NCBI GenBank assembly: GCA_040902885.1
Contig: JBBDWK010000106.1
Location: forward strand, 1 to 64,000
Length of the DNA: 64,000 nucleotides
Direction of reading: 5' to 3'
DNA from: JBBDWK01 sp040902885
GTDB taxonomy: Bacteria; Acidobacteriota; Terriglobia; Bryobacterales; Bryobacteraceae
Below are positions 24,131 to 32,864 of the stretch, piece by piece. The notes under the pieces were generated by a model. That model was not told where the DNA came from, did not search any database, and worked only from the letters and a program-made list of their open reading frames with translations. The position numbers and the translations under genes were made by a program. Numbering within the stretch: position 1 is the first letter of the stretch; each line of letters opens with the position of its first letter.

Positions 24131-25698
24131 GCCTGGGCTTTCCTTTTCGATCCGTAATGCGGATTGGGTCCGTGGTGCTGGCTACGCCGAGAGTCGCTTT
24201 GCTTCGGATTCAGCGATTGGTCCGCCGGGACGCCGCGAGACTTCGCGACGGCGGCGAACGTTTCGCCGGTGGCCGCGAGAATCGGCGTCGCGCCGGTTAG
24301 GTTCATGACACGGCGAACAATCACGTCGCAATAGGCTGGGCTGATCTCGCAACCGTAACCGATCCTATTGAGCAACGCCGCAGCAGCCATCGTCGTGCCG
24401 CTCCCCGTGAACGGATCGAAGACCACGTCTCCGGCGTCTGAAAATGCCTTCACGAAGAATTCCACCAGCGCGCGGGGGAAAGGCGCGGAATGCGATCCCT
24501 GACTTGACTCGCTCTTGACCTCGATCACATTGCTCGGGCGCGCCAGTCCGGTGTGCCTGCCATCCGAATCGTCGGAGAGACTGTTCCTGCTGCGCTGCCA
24601 CGCACTCTGGTTCTTTCCACCGTCCGCAGCCGCGCCCCGCGCGCCAGTCCCCAGGAGGCCGCTCCCGGAGTTTGATTTCGGATTGTTCGGGGAGTAGTCA
24701 AAGCAGTCTTCCGACTCGTGGCTCACGGCCTGCGGTCGAAACCTGATCTGCTGCTGACGACAGAAGTGAAACACCGGTTCCCAGGCGTTCTTGAATCGGT
24801 TTCCCCAGCCGCCCGGTACGCCGTTATCGGTCTTGCGCCAGCAGAATTCATCGACGAATCGCCAGCCCCACCGCCGCCGGTGCGCGATGACGAGGTCCTT
24901 CACGTACAAATCGCGCTCCCCGTCGTCGGCATGCTCCTTGATGTTCAGGAAATAGGAGCCATCGGGTGCCAGGATCGACTCGACTCCAGCCGCGACCGCG
25001 CCGAACCACTCCACATACTCGTCCGGACGCACCGGTTTGAAGCCGCTGGTAGCGTCGTACTCGCGCTGCGTCGCGTAGGGCGGCGATGTCACGACCACAT
25101 TGGCCAGCGCATTGCCGAACAGAGCGCGAATAGTTTCCCCTTCGCGGCAGTCGCCGCAAATTAGGCGGTGGTTTCCGATCAACCAGACGTCGCCAGGCTG
25201 GGTTACCGGCTGGGCCGGAGGTTCGGGCACCTCATCGGTCACATCCTGCGACGGCGCGTCGCCGTCTTCGAGCAGCGCCTCCAGCTCCTCGTCGCTGAAG
25301 CCGACAACGGCGAGGTCCATGCCGTCTTTTTCGAGTTCGCGCAGTTCGCTGGCGAGCAACTTCTCGTCCCATCCGGCATTCATCGCGAGCTTGTTGTCCG
25401 CGATGATGTACGCGCGCCGTTGCGTCTCGCTGAGGTGATCCAGCACCACGACCGGAACTTCCGGGAGGCCCAACTTGCGGGCAGCCAGGAGGCGACCGTG
25501 GCCGGCGATAATCCCATCCATCGAGTCAACGAGGATCGGATTGGTGAAGCCGAACTCCACAATGCTGGCCGCGATCTGCGCAATCTGCTCGGCAGAGTGC
25601 GTGCGCGCGTTCCTTGCATACGGCACCAGCCGGTCGGTCGGCCAGATTTCGATGCGCCGCGCCATCGCGGGCGTTATGGTTGCCGGAAGCGTCGCCAT
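24127..25698 (-). CDS. ParB-domain DNA methyltransferase 2 (SPPY type)
   Basis: About 523 residues from ATG 25698 (MATLPATITPAMARRIEIWP); the frame is open to 25884 but that part is basic and low-complexity and is not counted. It has a ParB-like domain (about 18-100), then TSPPY at about 204-208 and FTGSGTT at about 430-436. SPPY suggests N4-cytosine or a variant N6-adenine activity. A large insertion between the motifs (320-400: NPKSNSGSGLLG ... SDDSDGRHTG) is absent from methyltransferase 1. The ParB parts of the two genes are closely alike, so they arose by duplication and then took on different methylase domains or diverged. No ribosome-binding site is obvious. Confidence 0.88.
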   Translation of the reverse strand: MATLPATITPAMARRIEIWPTDRLVPYARNARTHSAEQIAQIAASIVEFGFTNPILVDSMDGIIAGHGRLLAARKLGLPEVPVVVLDHLSETQRRAYIIADNKLAMNAGWDEKLLASELRELEKDGMDLAVVGFSDEELEALLEDGDAPSQDVTDEVPEPPAQPVTQPGDVWLIGNHRLICGDCREGETIRALFGNALANVVVTSPPYATQREYDATSGFKPVRPDEYVEWFGAVAAGVESILAPDGSYFLNIKEHADDGERDLYVKDLVIAHRRRWGWRFVDEFCWRKTDNGVPGGWGNRFKNAWEPVFHFCRQQQIRFRPQAVSHESEDCFDYSPNNPKSNSGSGLLGTGARGAAADGGKNQSAWQRSRNSLSDDSDGRHTGLARPSNVIEVKSESSQGSHSAPFPRALVEFFVKAFSDAGDVVFDPFTGSGTTMAAAALLNRIGYGCEISPAYCDVIVRRVMNLTGATPILAATGETFAAVAKSRGVPADQSLNPKQSDSRRSQHHGPNPHYGSKRKAQA

Positions 25699-25818
25699 TG
25701 GGTTACGAACTACGAAAACCTGGCCACCCGTTCGCGCCGGGGTGCCCCGTGTCGCGCCGTCTGGCTCCGGGTTGGCTGGTTGGCCCACCCGCCGCCACGG
25801 GCGTCGCCCTGGCCGCCC

Positions 25819-25839
25819 CTGACCGCTGACCACCTGACC
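25819..25839. repeat. Three closely spaced CTGACC direct repeats
   Basis: CTGACC occurs three times within 21 nt (25819, 25826, 25834), read as GGTCAG on the minus strand, about 120 nt upstream of the methyltransferase 2 start. A T run follows at 25845. They could be regulator or replication-type iterons; the number is low and chance is possible in this GC-rich stretch. Confidence 0.3.
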
Positions 25840-25920
25840 GCCCCTTTTTACGTCTATCGCTAGCGGAGTTGTGCAATCGTGCAACGCGCCGGAGTTAATC
25901 GCCCGGAAGTACCTATGAAA

Positions 25921-26304
25921 TCACCAGGACCAGTGGGAGGCGATAAGCCCTTCGTTCGCAGTGTTGGCATCGATATAGTAGTCCGCAGGGACGAGCAGGT
26001 GACGACTGTCGATGGCCGCGATGTCAATCTGATCGGCTACTCCACCGCCCGCTCCTGTCGGCCAGAACTCTTTGATCACGCCGGTCCCGTTCGCCTTGGT
26101 CATTCCGGCGACGCCGACGAACACGCGTCCGGTCTCGCCGATGACAACCGCAAAGCGCAGCCTCGCCACACGCAGAGCGGTGTCCGTGGTCAGGCGCACG
26201 AGCGTTCCCGGCGTGGGAACGGCGATCTTACCGAACGACTTTGCCCGCATCAGCGTCGATCCATCATGCGACCACACAATCGGCGACCACTTGGAGGAAG
26301 ACAC
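25921..26304 (-). CDS. Small phage protein, possible head-fibre-like or structural
   Basis: A 127-residue protein from GTG 26304 (MSSSKWSPIVWSHDGSTLMR), overlapping the upstream gene by 41 nt; an ATG further in (MRAKSFGKIAV) is an alternative. It is beta-rich with ARLRFAVVIGETGRVFVGVA and ends LLVPADYYIDANTANEGLIA. The pattern is like small phage virion-surface proteins, but it lies upstream of the methyltransferases, away from the late genes. Function unknown. Confidence 0.55.
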   Translation of the reverse strand: MSSSKWSPIVWSHDGSTLMRAKSFGKIAVPTPGTLVRLTTDTALRVARLRFAVVIGETGRVFVGVAGMTKANGTGVIKEFWPTGAGGGVADQIDIAAIDSRHLLVPADYYIDANTANEGLIASHWSW

Positions 26305-26602
26305 CGCGCGTGGTCACCGGCATACCGTCGTCGTCTCGCCCATCGACTCGGCGGAGCTTCCAGCAGCGCCTTCCGCTGTCGAGGCTTTGAAGAAAGCTGT
26401 ACCGAGTACCAGCCCGCGGATGCGTCTCAACCGGGTTGCCGCCGTCCTTCTGGAGCAGCCAGATCGCCTTCAGATGTCCCTTCCGGCCGTAGGCTGGTTT
26501 CACATAACCACCTGCGATGAGCCGCTTCGCAGCCTCAAGCGTTCGAAAGCCCATAGAGCTTCCATCTGGGGCGTAGTACGGGATCTGGTCAGCAGGCTTC
26601 AT
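26264..26602 (-). CDS. Phage protein of unknown function, HTH-like start
   Basis: A 112-residue protein from ATG 26602 (MKPADQIPYYAPDGSSMGFR); a TTG at 26626 is also possible. It has a helical block LEAAKRLIAGGYVKPAYGRK that could be a winged helix or sporadically seen phage motif, then a basic stretch GRRCWKLRRVDGRDDDGMPV. It is the last gene before the tRNA-proximal end of the prophage and is read in the same direction as the late genes. Confidence 0.5.
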   Translation of the reverse strand: MKPADQIPYYAPDGSSMGFRTLEAAKRLIAGGYVKPAYGRKGHLKAIWLLQKDGGNPVETHPRAGTRYSFLQSLDSGRRCWKLRRVDGRDDDGMPVTTRGVFLQVVADCVVA

Positions 26603-27001
26603 CAGGACACACTTCGGGTATCGCAAAAAAGGGAAGGAGTTTCGTGAGAGTCCCGTCTCTCGGGCGAGGCCGCGCTTACACCTCCTGAATATCAGGAACG
26701 AAATTCAGTCGTCAACAGTAAAGTGATTCGCCAAGAAGGAGTTGCGGCGGGCGTGGGCGGACTGGGCAACGTCCTTATAGGGAAAGTATTTGTTGTCGTC
26801 TCCAGCAAACAACAAGCGTGAAAACGGTGCCCACACCGCCCATTCACTGGATCGCGTTGAGGATGAAGACCCAATCGTGGGCAGCATCGAAATTCACACG
26901 GTGCCCATGGCTGCCCGTGCATCAAATGGGGTTTGGACTCCAGTTGGACTCCACGGGCAAGGAGTTTGACGGGCCGAGGCCCGTAAGTGTTTGAAAGGTT
27001 T
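26603..27001. other. Prophage-tRNA junction without a convincing gene
   Basis: This 399-nt stretch holds no gene I can support. It contains a hairpin (GAGAG-N6-CTCTC at 26646-26661), an inverted repeat TCCTGA-ATA-TCAGGA at 26683-26697 that could be an operator, and an open frame of 60 codons on the minus strand (26705-26887) without a ribosome-binding site. The expected attachment site should be at the tRNA end near 27002, but its second copy lies outside the window. Confidence 0.5.
26969..26984 (-). terminator. Hairpin 18 nt after the tRNA-Ala 3' end
   Basis: ACGGGC / GCCCGT stem with a CTCG loop as read on the minus strand. It is close enough to the tRNA 3' end to be its terminator, though the following bases (CAAACTCC) are not a T run. 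Confidence 0.4.
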
Positions 27002-27077
27002 TGGTGGACCTGAAGGGATTCGAACCCTTGACCTCTTCCATGCCATGGAAGCGCGCTCCCAACTGCGCCACAGGCCC
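27002..27077 (-). tRNA. tRNA-Ala (anticodon GGC), CCA encoded
   Basis: The minus strand folds as a full cloverleaf of 76 nt including an encoded CCA end (27004-27002). The acceptor stem GGGCCTG / CAGGTCC contains the G3-U70 wobble that identifies alanine tRNAs. The anticodon arm CTTCC-ATGGCAT-GGAAG gives anticodon GGC, and the T arm has GGTTCGAATCC. A TATAGT sequence on the minus strand (27096-27091) is a plausible -10 box 13 nt upstream. The prophage lies on its 3' side, the usual side for integration. Confidence 0.95.
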
Positions 27078-27107
27078 ACTCAATACTGCCACTATATCAC
27101 AGCCGAA

Positions 27108-27138
27108 TTGACAGCCAGCGCACACTCCGGCCTACAAT
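27108..27138 (+). promoter_or_regulatory. Sigma70-like promoter, near-leaderless
   Basis: TTGACA (27108-27113, perfect -35) and TACAAT (27133-27138, 5 of 6) with a 19-nt spacer. Transcription would start near 27145, almost at the ATG of the downstream gene (27146), so the mRNA may be leaderless. No ribosome-binding site is seen before that ATG, which agrees. Confidence 0.5.
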
Positions 27139-27145
27139 AATATGA

Positions 27146-28075
27146 ATGGCCTCACGAAGTCGCCACTATGCCCTACTTATTTTCGCACTTTGCCTGCTCG
27201 TGGCAAGTGGCACTGCATGCCTCGCGCGGAAACGCGTGATCACGCGCCGCGGCGGAACGTCCGCCAAGGCGCTGATCACCACGGATAAGAAGACCCTCAT
27301 CGATCGCGTAACCGCGCTTTACGGCAACATCAAGACCTTCAACGCCACAGTGGACCTCGTGCCCGCTCTCGGAAGCGCCGATAAGGGCGAAATCACCGAA
27401 TACAAAGACGTTCGCGCCTATATCCTCTTCCGGCAGCCGACCAGCCTCCGCATGATCGGCCTCTTCCCCGTGGTGCGCAACAAGGCCTTCGACATGGTCT
27501 CCGACGGCGTGCGCTTCCTCGTGCACCTGCCTTCGAAGAACCGCCTGATTGAAGGCGCCAACGATTATAACGAACCCTCTCCCCGCAAGATCGAGAACCT
27601 GCGGCCGCAGCACTTCCTGGAATCGCTCCTGGTGGCTCCCGTGGAACCCGGCGCGATCACCTTCATCGAAGACGCCACCGACGAGGTGGTGGCCGACTAT
27701 ATCCTCCACATCGTGAAGAACTCCCCGCAGGGAGAGCCGTACCTGGCCCGCAACATCTGGTTCGATCGCCAGACGCTGCGCATTGTCCGGCAGAAACTTT
27801 TCGACACGCGCGGCAGGCTGCTCACCGACGCCCGCTACGACAAGTGGCAGAGCTTCGACGGGGTCCCATTCCCCAAGCACATCGAGATCAACCGGCCCCG
27901 GGACGAGTACGCCGTGGTGCTCGACCTGGTGAAGATGGAAATTAACCGGCCCATGAAGGATGAGCAGTTCGTGCTCGAACGGCCGGCGGGAGTCCAGGTT
28001 CAGGTTCTGGGTGCGAAGCCCGAATCCCGCGCCTTCACGAATTCCGGAATCGAGTCCGGAGAAGCAAAAAGGTGA
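27146..28075 (+). CDS. LolA/LolB-like envelope protein (lipoprotein or exported)
   Basis: A 309-residue protein with a signal sequence (hydrophobic LLIFALCLLVASGTAC); Cys25 could be a lipidation site but the lipobox GTAC is atypical. The rest has the half-barrel pattern of LolA/LolB and DUF4292 proteins (YGNIKTFNATVDLVPALG ... AYILFRQPTSLRMIGLFPVV ... DMVSDGVRFLVHLPSKNRLI). It is first in an operon with an FtsX-type permease and an ATPase, so it probably works with them to move lipoproteins or lipids across the periplasm. The stop overlaps the permease GTG start (GTGA). Confidence 0.7.
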   Translation: MASRSRHYALLIFALCLLVASGTACLARKRVITRRGGTSAKALITTDKKTLIDRVTALYGNIKTFNATVDLVPALGSADKGEITEYKDVRAYILFRQPTSLRMIGLFPVVRNKAFDMVSDGVRFLVHLPSKNRLIEGANDYNEPSPRKIENLRPQHFLESLLVAPVEPGAITFIEDATDEVVADYILHIVKNSPQGEPYLARNIWFDRQTLRIVRQKLFDTRGRLLTDARYDKWQSFDGVPFPKHIEINRPRDEYAVVLDLVKMEINRPMKDEQFVLERPAGVQVQVLGAKPESRAFTNSGIESGEAKR

Positions 28076-29158
28076 CTGCGCGGCTGGTCTTGGAAAACCT
28101 GAGGCATCGGCCTCTGCGCACGCTCCTCAGCATATTCCTGATCGCGGTGCCGGTAACACTGATGCTCACCGTGGTGGGCATCAGCCGCGGGCTGCTTGAC
28201 GATTCGGCGCGGCGCGCGCGGGGCGTGGGCGCCGACATTGTGGTGCGGCCTCCCGGCACCGCCGCCCTCAACCTCAGCGGCGCTCCCATGTCGCAGAAGC
28301 TCGTCGACGTCCTCCGCGAGGAACCGCACGTCGCCATAGCCACCGGCACCATCGTCCATCTGCTCTCGGGCGTCACCACCATCTCCGGATTGAATCTCGA
28401 CGAGTTCACGCGGATGAGCGGCGGTTTCCATTTTCTGACCGGGGGTCCTTTCAAGAACCCGGACGACATCATCGTGGATGCGTACTACGCTCGCCAGAAC
28501 AATCTTCGGGTGGGCGACACCCTCAACGTGTTGAATCGGGACTGGCGCGTGAGCGGGATTTTCGAACCGGGGAAACTGGGACGCATCTTCCTGCCGATGC
28601 ACATTCTCCAGGACCTGACCAGCAACACCGGCAAGATCACTCAGGTTTACCTGAAGCTGGACGATCCGAAGAACCTGGAGACGGTGCTGGCATCGCTGCG
28701 GCAGCGACTCGAAGGATATCCCGTGTATTCCATGGAAGAGCTGGTCTCGCTGCTCACCGTGGATTCCGTGCCGCAGGTAAAAACCTTTCTTAACGTGGTG
28801 ATCGGAATCGCCATCGTGATCGGCTTTGCGGTCGTATTCCTCTCCATGTACACGGCCATTCTGCAGCGCACGCGGGAAATCGGGATCTTAAAAGCGCTGG
28901 GCGCATCGAAGGGATACGTCCTCGACATCATTCTGCGCGAGGCGTTCGTGCTCTCGCTTGCGGGAACCGTTCTGGGCATCGTTATGAGCTTCGGCTCGCG
29001 CTGGCTGATTCAGGCGCTGGTCCCGGCCTCGCTCACGCAGGCCATTGTTCCCGAGTGGTGGCCCATCGCGGCTTTGATCTCTCTGACCGGCGCGCTTCTG
29101 GGCGCCCTCTATCCGGGGATTACGGCGGCAACTCAAGACCCGATCGAGGCGCTGGCGT

Positions 29159-29166
<8 letters not shown>
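28072..29166 (+). CDS. ABC transporter permease, FtsX/MacB-like
   Basis: A 364-residue permease. One membrane span lies at the N-terminus (LLSIFLIAVPVTLMLTVVGI), followed by a ~240-residue periplasmic MacB-PCD-like domain, then three C-terminal spans of the FtsX domain (FLNVVIGIAIVIGFAVVFLS; FVLSLAGTVLGIVMSFGS; IAALISLTGALLGALYPG). The coupling segment ILQRTREIGILKALGASKGY is the classic FtsX-family motif that contacts the ATPase. Start is GTG 28072, coupled to the upstream gene. Such pairs drive lipoprotein release, export or envelope remodelling rather than import. Confidence 0.88.
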
Positions 29167-29863
<697 letters not shown>

Positions 29864-29910
29864 ACAGCAGGACAGGCCGCGCGGCCTGTCCTACCTTAGC
29901 CCGAACACGC

Positions 29911-30558
29911 CTACTGCTCGTACTCCGTAAGGGTCAGCGGACGATCCAACTCGAAGGTGAGCAGAGTCTCCGCCGGAACCTGGATCTCGCTGCCTCGGGT
30001 GAGCACCTGCGCTACCGCGCCGCCGAGCGCTCCGACTCCAGCCCCGATGGCAGCGCCCGTTCCTCCGCCGGCAACGGCGCCGACCAGGGTTCCCAGCAGC
30101 GCGCCGCCGCCTACAAACAGACCCGTACGCTTGTTGATGCCCAGGCCCTGCTCGCCCTCGACCTCCACGCCGGGCGTGGTGACCGCATAGGTCCGGCCGC
30201 CGGCGGTAATCGACCCCAGCCCAAGAACCAGTTCGCCCGATCCTACCGTGCCGGCCTCGGTCACCCGCAGGACGACCAATTGGGCCGGCGACCCGGCCGG
30301 AATCAAAGTTCTTCCCGTGGCCTGGTCGACGATCGCCGTTGCCACCGTCGCGCTGTACGGTCCGCTTCCAGGCGTTGTCGTATTGATCTCTTCATTCGTC
30401 CGGATCTCCACGCGGGTTCCGGCGGGCAGGACCCCGGGAGCGGGCGTAGAGACATATGTGGGACCGGTCACCTGGCCTGAACGTGCCCGGTCGTTTGCGC
30501 AGCCGCTGAAAACGACCGCGGAAGCTGTCAACAAAGCTATTAAAGGAAGTTGCTTCAT
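29911..30558 (-). CDS. Glycine-zipper lipoprotein
   Basis: A protein of 215 residues from ATG 30558 with a lipoprotein signal peptide (MKQLPLIALLTASAVVFSGC, lipobox FSGC, Cys20). The middle has a beta-rich domain (GTRVEIRTNEEINTTTPGSG ... GRTLIPAGSPAQLVVLRV). The C-terminal third has a glycine zipper (GGGALLGTLVGAVAGGGTGA ...) that probably packs in the outer membrane. The gene is convergent with the ATPase gene and divergent from the 30703 operon. Function in detail unknown; glycine-zipper lipoproteins are envelope structural proteins. Confidence 0.75.
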   Translation of the reverse strand: MKQLPLIALLTASAVVFSGCANDRARSGQVTGPTYVSTPAPGVLPAGTRVEIRTNEEINTTTPGSGPYSATVATAIVDQATGRTLIPAGSPAQLVVLRVTEAGTVGSGELVLGLGSITAGGRTYAVTTPGVEVEGEQGLGINKRTGLFVGGGALLGTLVGAVAGGGTGAAIGAGVGALGGAVAQVLTRGSEIQVPAETLLTFELDRPLTLTEYEQ

Positions 30559-30702
30559 GATTGCATTCCCCCGTACCGGGAATTGCAAAGAGATGACCAC
30601 TGCGAGGTAAGAACCGTTACATGGGCTGTTCGGAAGGTGCGACAGGCTCCGCCCTTGACTTGAGAGTTTGTACGTGCGAGAACATTAGGTCAGCGTTCCA
30701 TC

Positions 30703-31710
30703 ATGGCCACTCCCTACGCGAGGGGGCGACAGGTGCTGCCCGAGTCGTTCTCTACCCTGGATCGTTTCCTTGTCGAGAAGACCGAAGAAGCCGTTCGGGA
30801 CGGGCTCCAACTGGAGCATTGGTACCGCAAACAGGAGGAGGCGGAAGCGCTCAACCTCTTTCCCTTGAACCTGAAGAAGGCATTCCGTTTGAAAAACAGG
30901 GCGGAAGGCTTTTTCGGAAGGCTGAACGTGAACGGCACTCCCACCTCCATCATGGGCTGCGTGCAGGATGTGGATTTCGGTTTCGTAAACGGAGCGAACT
31001 CCGCCGCGCGCCTGCGGGACTTTGTGTATGGCGAGTTCCTGGGACGCGCTCACTGGACCTACGAGGACGGTTACCCGGGCGGCTTCGGGATTGAGCGGAG
31101 TCTCTATCGAGCCGCGGATGGGCGCTACGATACCTTTCCGGCGGAGCGGCGCAAAGGCGTCGTCGACTGGCGGACGCTGGGCAAGGAATACGACTGGGTT
31201 CTGCTGACCGTGCACATCCACGATTTCGTGATGAAATTCGGGCCTTTCGTCAAGCGCTTCAAGGAGGCCGCGTGCGTGGCGATGCAGCGGGACTTCATCC
31301 TGGAGAGGGAGAACCCCTCGAAGGATTGCGCGCTGGAAATCGCCGTGGGATATCCCTTCGTCGCTTATGCCCCGATTCCGAACGTGTTCGGCTTCGGTCC
31401 GGGCAAGTTCGGCGCGGCGATCAAGCGCTACGCCTTTCGCCTCTCCCACAACAATAAGCTGGATGTGCGCATGGCCTTTATGGCCGCGCCTCGTTGCCGG
31501 AAAGTTTTCGATTTTGGCCAGCGAATTCCGGATCCGGTCTACGGCGGAGCGGAGTTGCTGTCGATACTCTCTTTGAGGCTGTATAAGACCCAGGGACTCC
31601 ACGACTGCCTGGACGCGCAGATGCTGTCGCAACACTCACGCGTCCACCAGGCGCTTATGGACGGAGTCGAAAAGGTTTGGGTTGACTGGCAACAGGGAGG
31701 TGGTTCCTGA
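30703..31710 (+). CDS. Conserved uncharacterised protein, first gene of three-gene operon
   Basis: A 335-residue protein without a signal peptide or clear domain (MATPYARGRQVLPESFSTLD). It is rich in aromatic and charged residues with blocks GFVNGANSAARLRDFVYGEF, DWVLLTVHIHDFVMKFGPFV and AIKRYAFRLSHNNKLDVRMAF. The next gene begins at 31713, 2 nt after its stop, and the third gene overlaps the second, so the three form one operon. I do not recognise the family. The context with a dead patatin-like protein and a DUF1702-like protein suggests lipid or membrane metabolism, but this is only inference. Confidence 0.7.
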   Translation: MATPYARGRQVLPESFSTLDRFLVEKTEEAVRDGLQLEHWYRKQEEAEALNLFPLNLKKAFRLKNRAEGFFGRLNVNGTPTSIMGCVQDVDFGFVNGANSAARLRDFVYGEFLGRAHWTYEDGYPGGFGIERSLYRAADGRYDTFPAERRKGVVDWRTLGKEYDWVLLTVHIHDFVMKFGPFVKRFKEAACVAMQRDFILERENPSKDCALEIAVGYPFVAYAPIPNVFGFGPGKFGAAIKRYAFRLSHNNKLDVRMAFMAAPRCRKVFDFGQRIPDPVYGGAELLSILSLRLYKTQGLHDCLDAQMLSQHSRVHQALMDGVEKVWVDWQQGGGS

Positions 31711-31712
31711 GC

Positions 31713-32864
31713 GTGACTCATAACGACGGCTCGGAGCGCGTCGGACTTGTTTTGTCCGGCGGCGGCGCCCGAGCGGCGTACGAGGTCGGGGTTCTGAAAG
31801 CGATATACGGCGGCCGATGTCCCGCGGCGCAAGGGCAATGTCCTCCGGAAGTCTTCTGCGGGACGGGCGCGGGCGCATTCAATGCCGCGGTGATTGCGGG
31901 CCGTTTGCCGCTCCAGTTTCCTTCGCCGGTAGGGTATCTGGAATCGCTGTGGGCCGACGAGATACCGCGCGAGGGGCTCATGCGCCACAATCGCGTCTTC
32001 CGGCGCAGGCTGGATACGCTGCAGTTCCTGGATCTGGCCTACATGTGGCGGCGTCCGCTCAAGTCCTGGGTCGAGTACTTCGGGGACTTGGCGCTGCTAG
32101 CGCCGGAGTTTGCCCGGCGCACCTTCAAGGCCCTGGCGCGGGCCAACTTTTCTTCCTGGCTGGATCTTTCCATCTGGCACGATACCGCGCCCATGCTGCG
32201 CCTCATCCGCGAGAGCGTCAACCTGGGCGTGATTCGCGACGGCGAGGACGATCTTCCGCCCAAACGCATCCTGCGCGTGATCGCCACCGAGCGCGGCGCG
32301 GGACGCCCGCACATCTTCACGAACGCCGACTTCACGGAAGAGAACGGCTATGCGGCGATTCTCGCCTCCTGCGCGCTGCCGATCATCTTTCCTTCCGTCA
32401 GCATTCATGGCCGGGAGTTTCTTTACGGCGGACTCACCATGCAAACGCCGCTCGCGCCGGCGGTTGAGGCGGGATGCACGGTCATCCATCTGATGCACAA
32501 CGAACCGCGCACGGAGCGCCGCCTGGAAGGCGAAGATCCGAACACGCGGGCCATGCTCAACCGCACCATCGCTCTCGCCCTTTCGGCGGCTCTCGAAGGC
32601 GATCTGGAGCGCCAGCGCCAGGCCAACGAGATCGCGCGGACATTCGATCGCGTGCGGCGGGAAACCAATATCGACGTGGCATCCTACCTCAACGAAACCG
32701 AGCGTTACCGGCGGGTGACGGTACACCAGTACCGGCCCACCGAGACGCTGGGCGGGAAAAAGGGCCTTCTGAGTTTTTCCCGCGAGAACATTGAGAGGGC
32801 CATCGCGGCCGGCGAGCGGGACGCTTCCCGCCACGACTGCGCGGAGAACGGCTGCATCGTATGA
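31713..32864 (+). CDS. Patatin-like protein lacking catalytic Ser and Asp (pseudoenzyme)
   Basis: A 383-residue patatin-fold protein. The oxyanion-hole motif is intact (LVLSGGGARAAYEVGVL, residues about 13-29). The nucleophile elbow that should read G-x-S-x-G is CGTGAGAFNAA, with Gly52 in place of Ser. The dyad Asp, normally in DG[GA], is replaced by Tyr238 in FLYGGLTMQTPLAPAVEAG. The codons (GGC and TAC) are unambiguous in the sequence. The protein cannot act by the patatin mechanism, so it may be a lipid-binding or regulatory protein. It starts at GTG 31713 and overlaps the next gene by ATGA. Confidence 0.9.
   Translation: MTHNDGSERVGLVLSGGGARAAYEVGVLKAIYGGRCPAAQGQCPPEVFCGTGAGAFNAAVIAGRLPLQFPSPVGYLESLWADEIPREGLMRHNRVFRRRLDTLQFLDLAYMWRRPLKSWVEYFGDLALLAPEFARRTFKALARANFSSWLDLSIWHDTAPMLRLIRESVNLGVIRDGEDDLPPKRILRVIATERGAGRPHIFTNADFTEENGYAAILASCALPIIFPSVSIHGREFLYGGLTMQTPLAPAVEAGCTVIHLMHNEPRTERRLEGEDPNTRAMLNRTIALALSAALEGDLERQRQANEIARTFDRVRRETNIDVASYLNETERYRRVTVHQYRPTETLGGKKGLLSFSRENIERAIAAGERDASRHDCAENGCIV

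Larger units (their letters stand above)
1456..26602. mobile_element. Siphovirus-type prophage, late region (left end not in window)
   Basis: A continuous block holds terminase, portal, head protease, capsid, connector and tail genes in standard siphovirus order on the minus strand, plus accessory genes. The right limit is set by the last phage-like gene (start 26602) and the 3' end of a tRNA-Ala gene 400 nt further on, a common integration site. No integrase, excisionase, repressor, replication, holin or endolysin gene was found in the window, so either the element extends beyond the left edge or it is defective. The left limit given here is only the last recognised tail gene. Confidence 0.85.

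Noticed and set aside
26705..26887. A 60-codon minus-strand open frame near the tRNA
   Set aside because: A stretch (FAGDDNKYFPYKDVAQSAHA) looks protein-like, but there is no ribosome-binding site or neighbour coupling; it may be a fragment.
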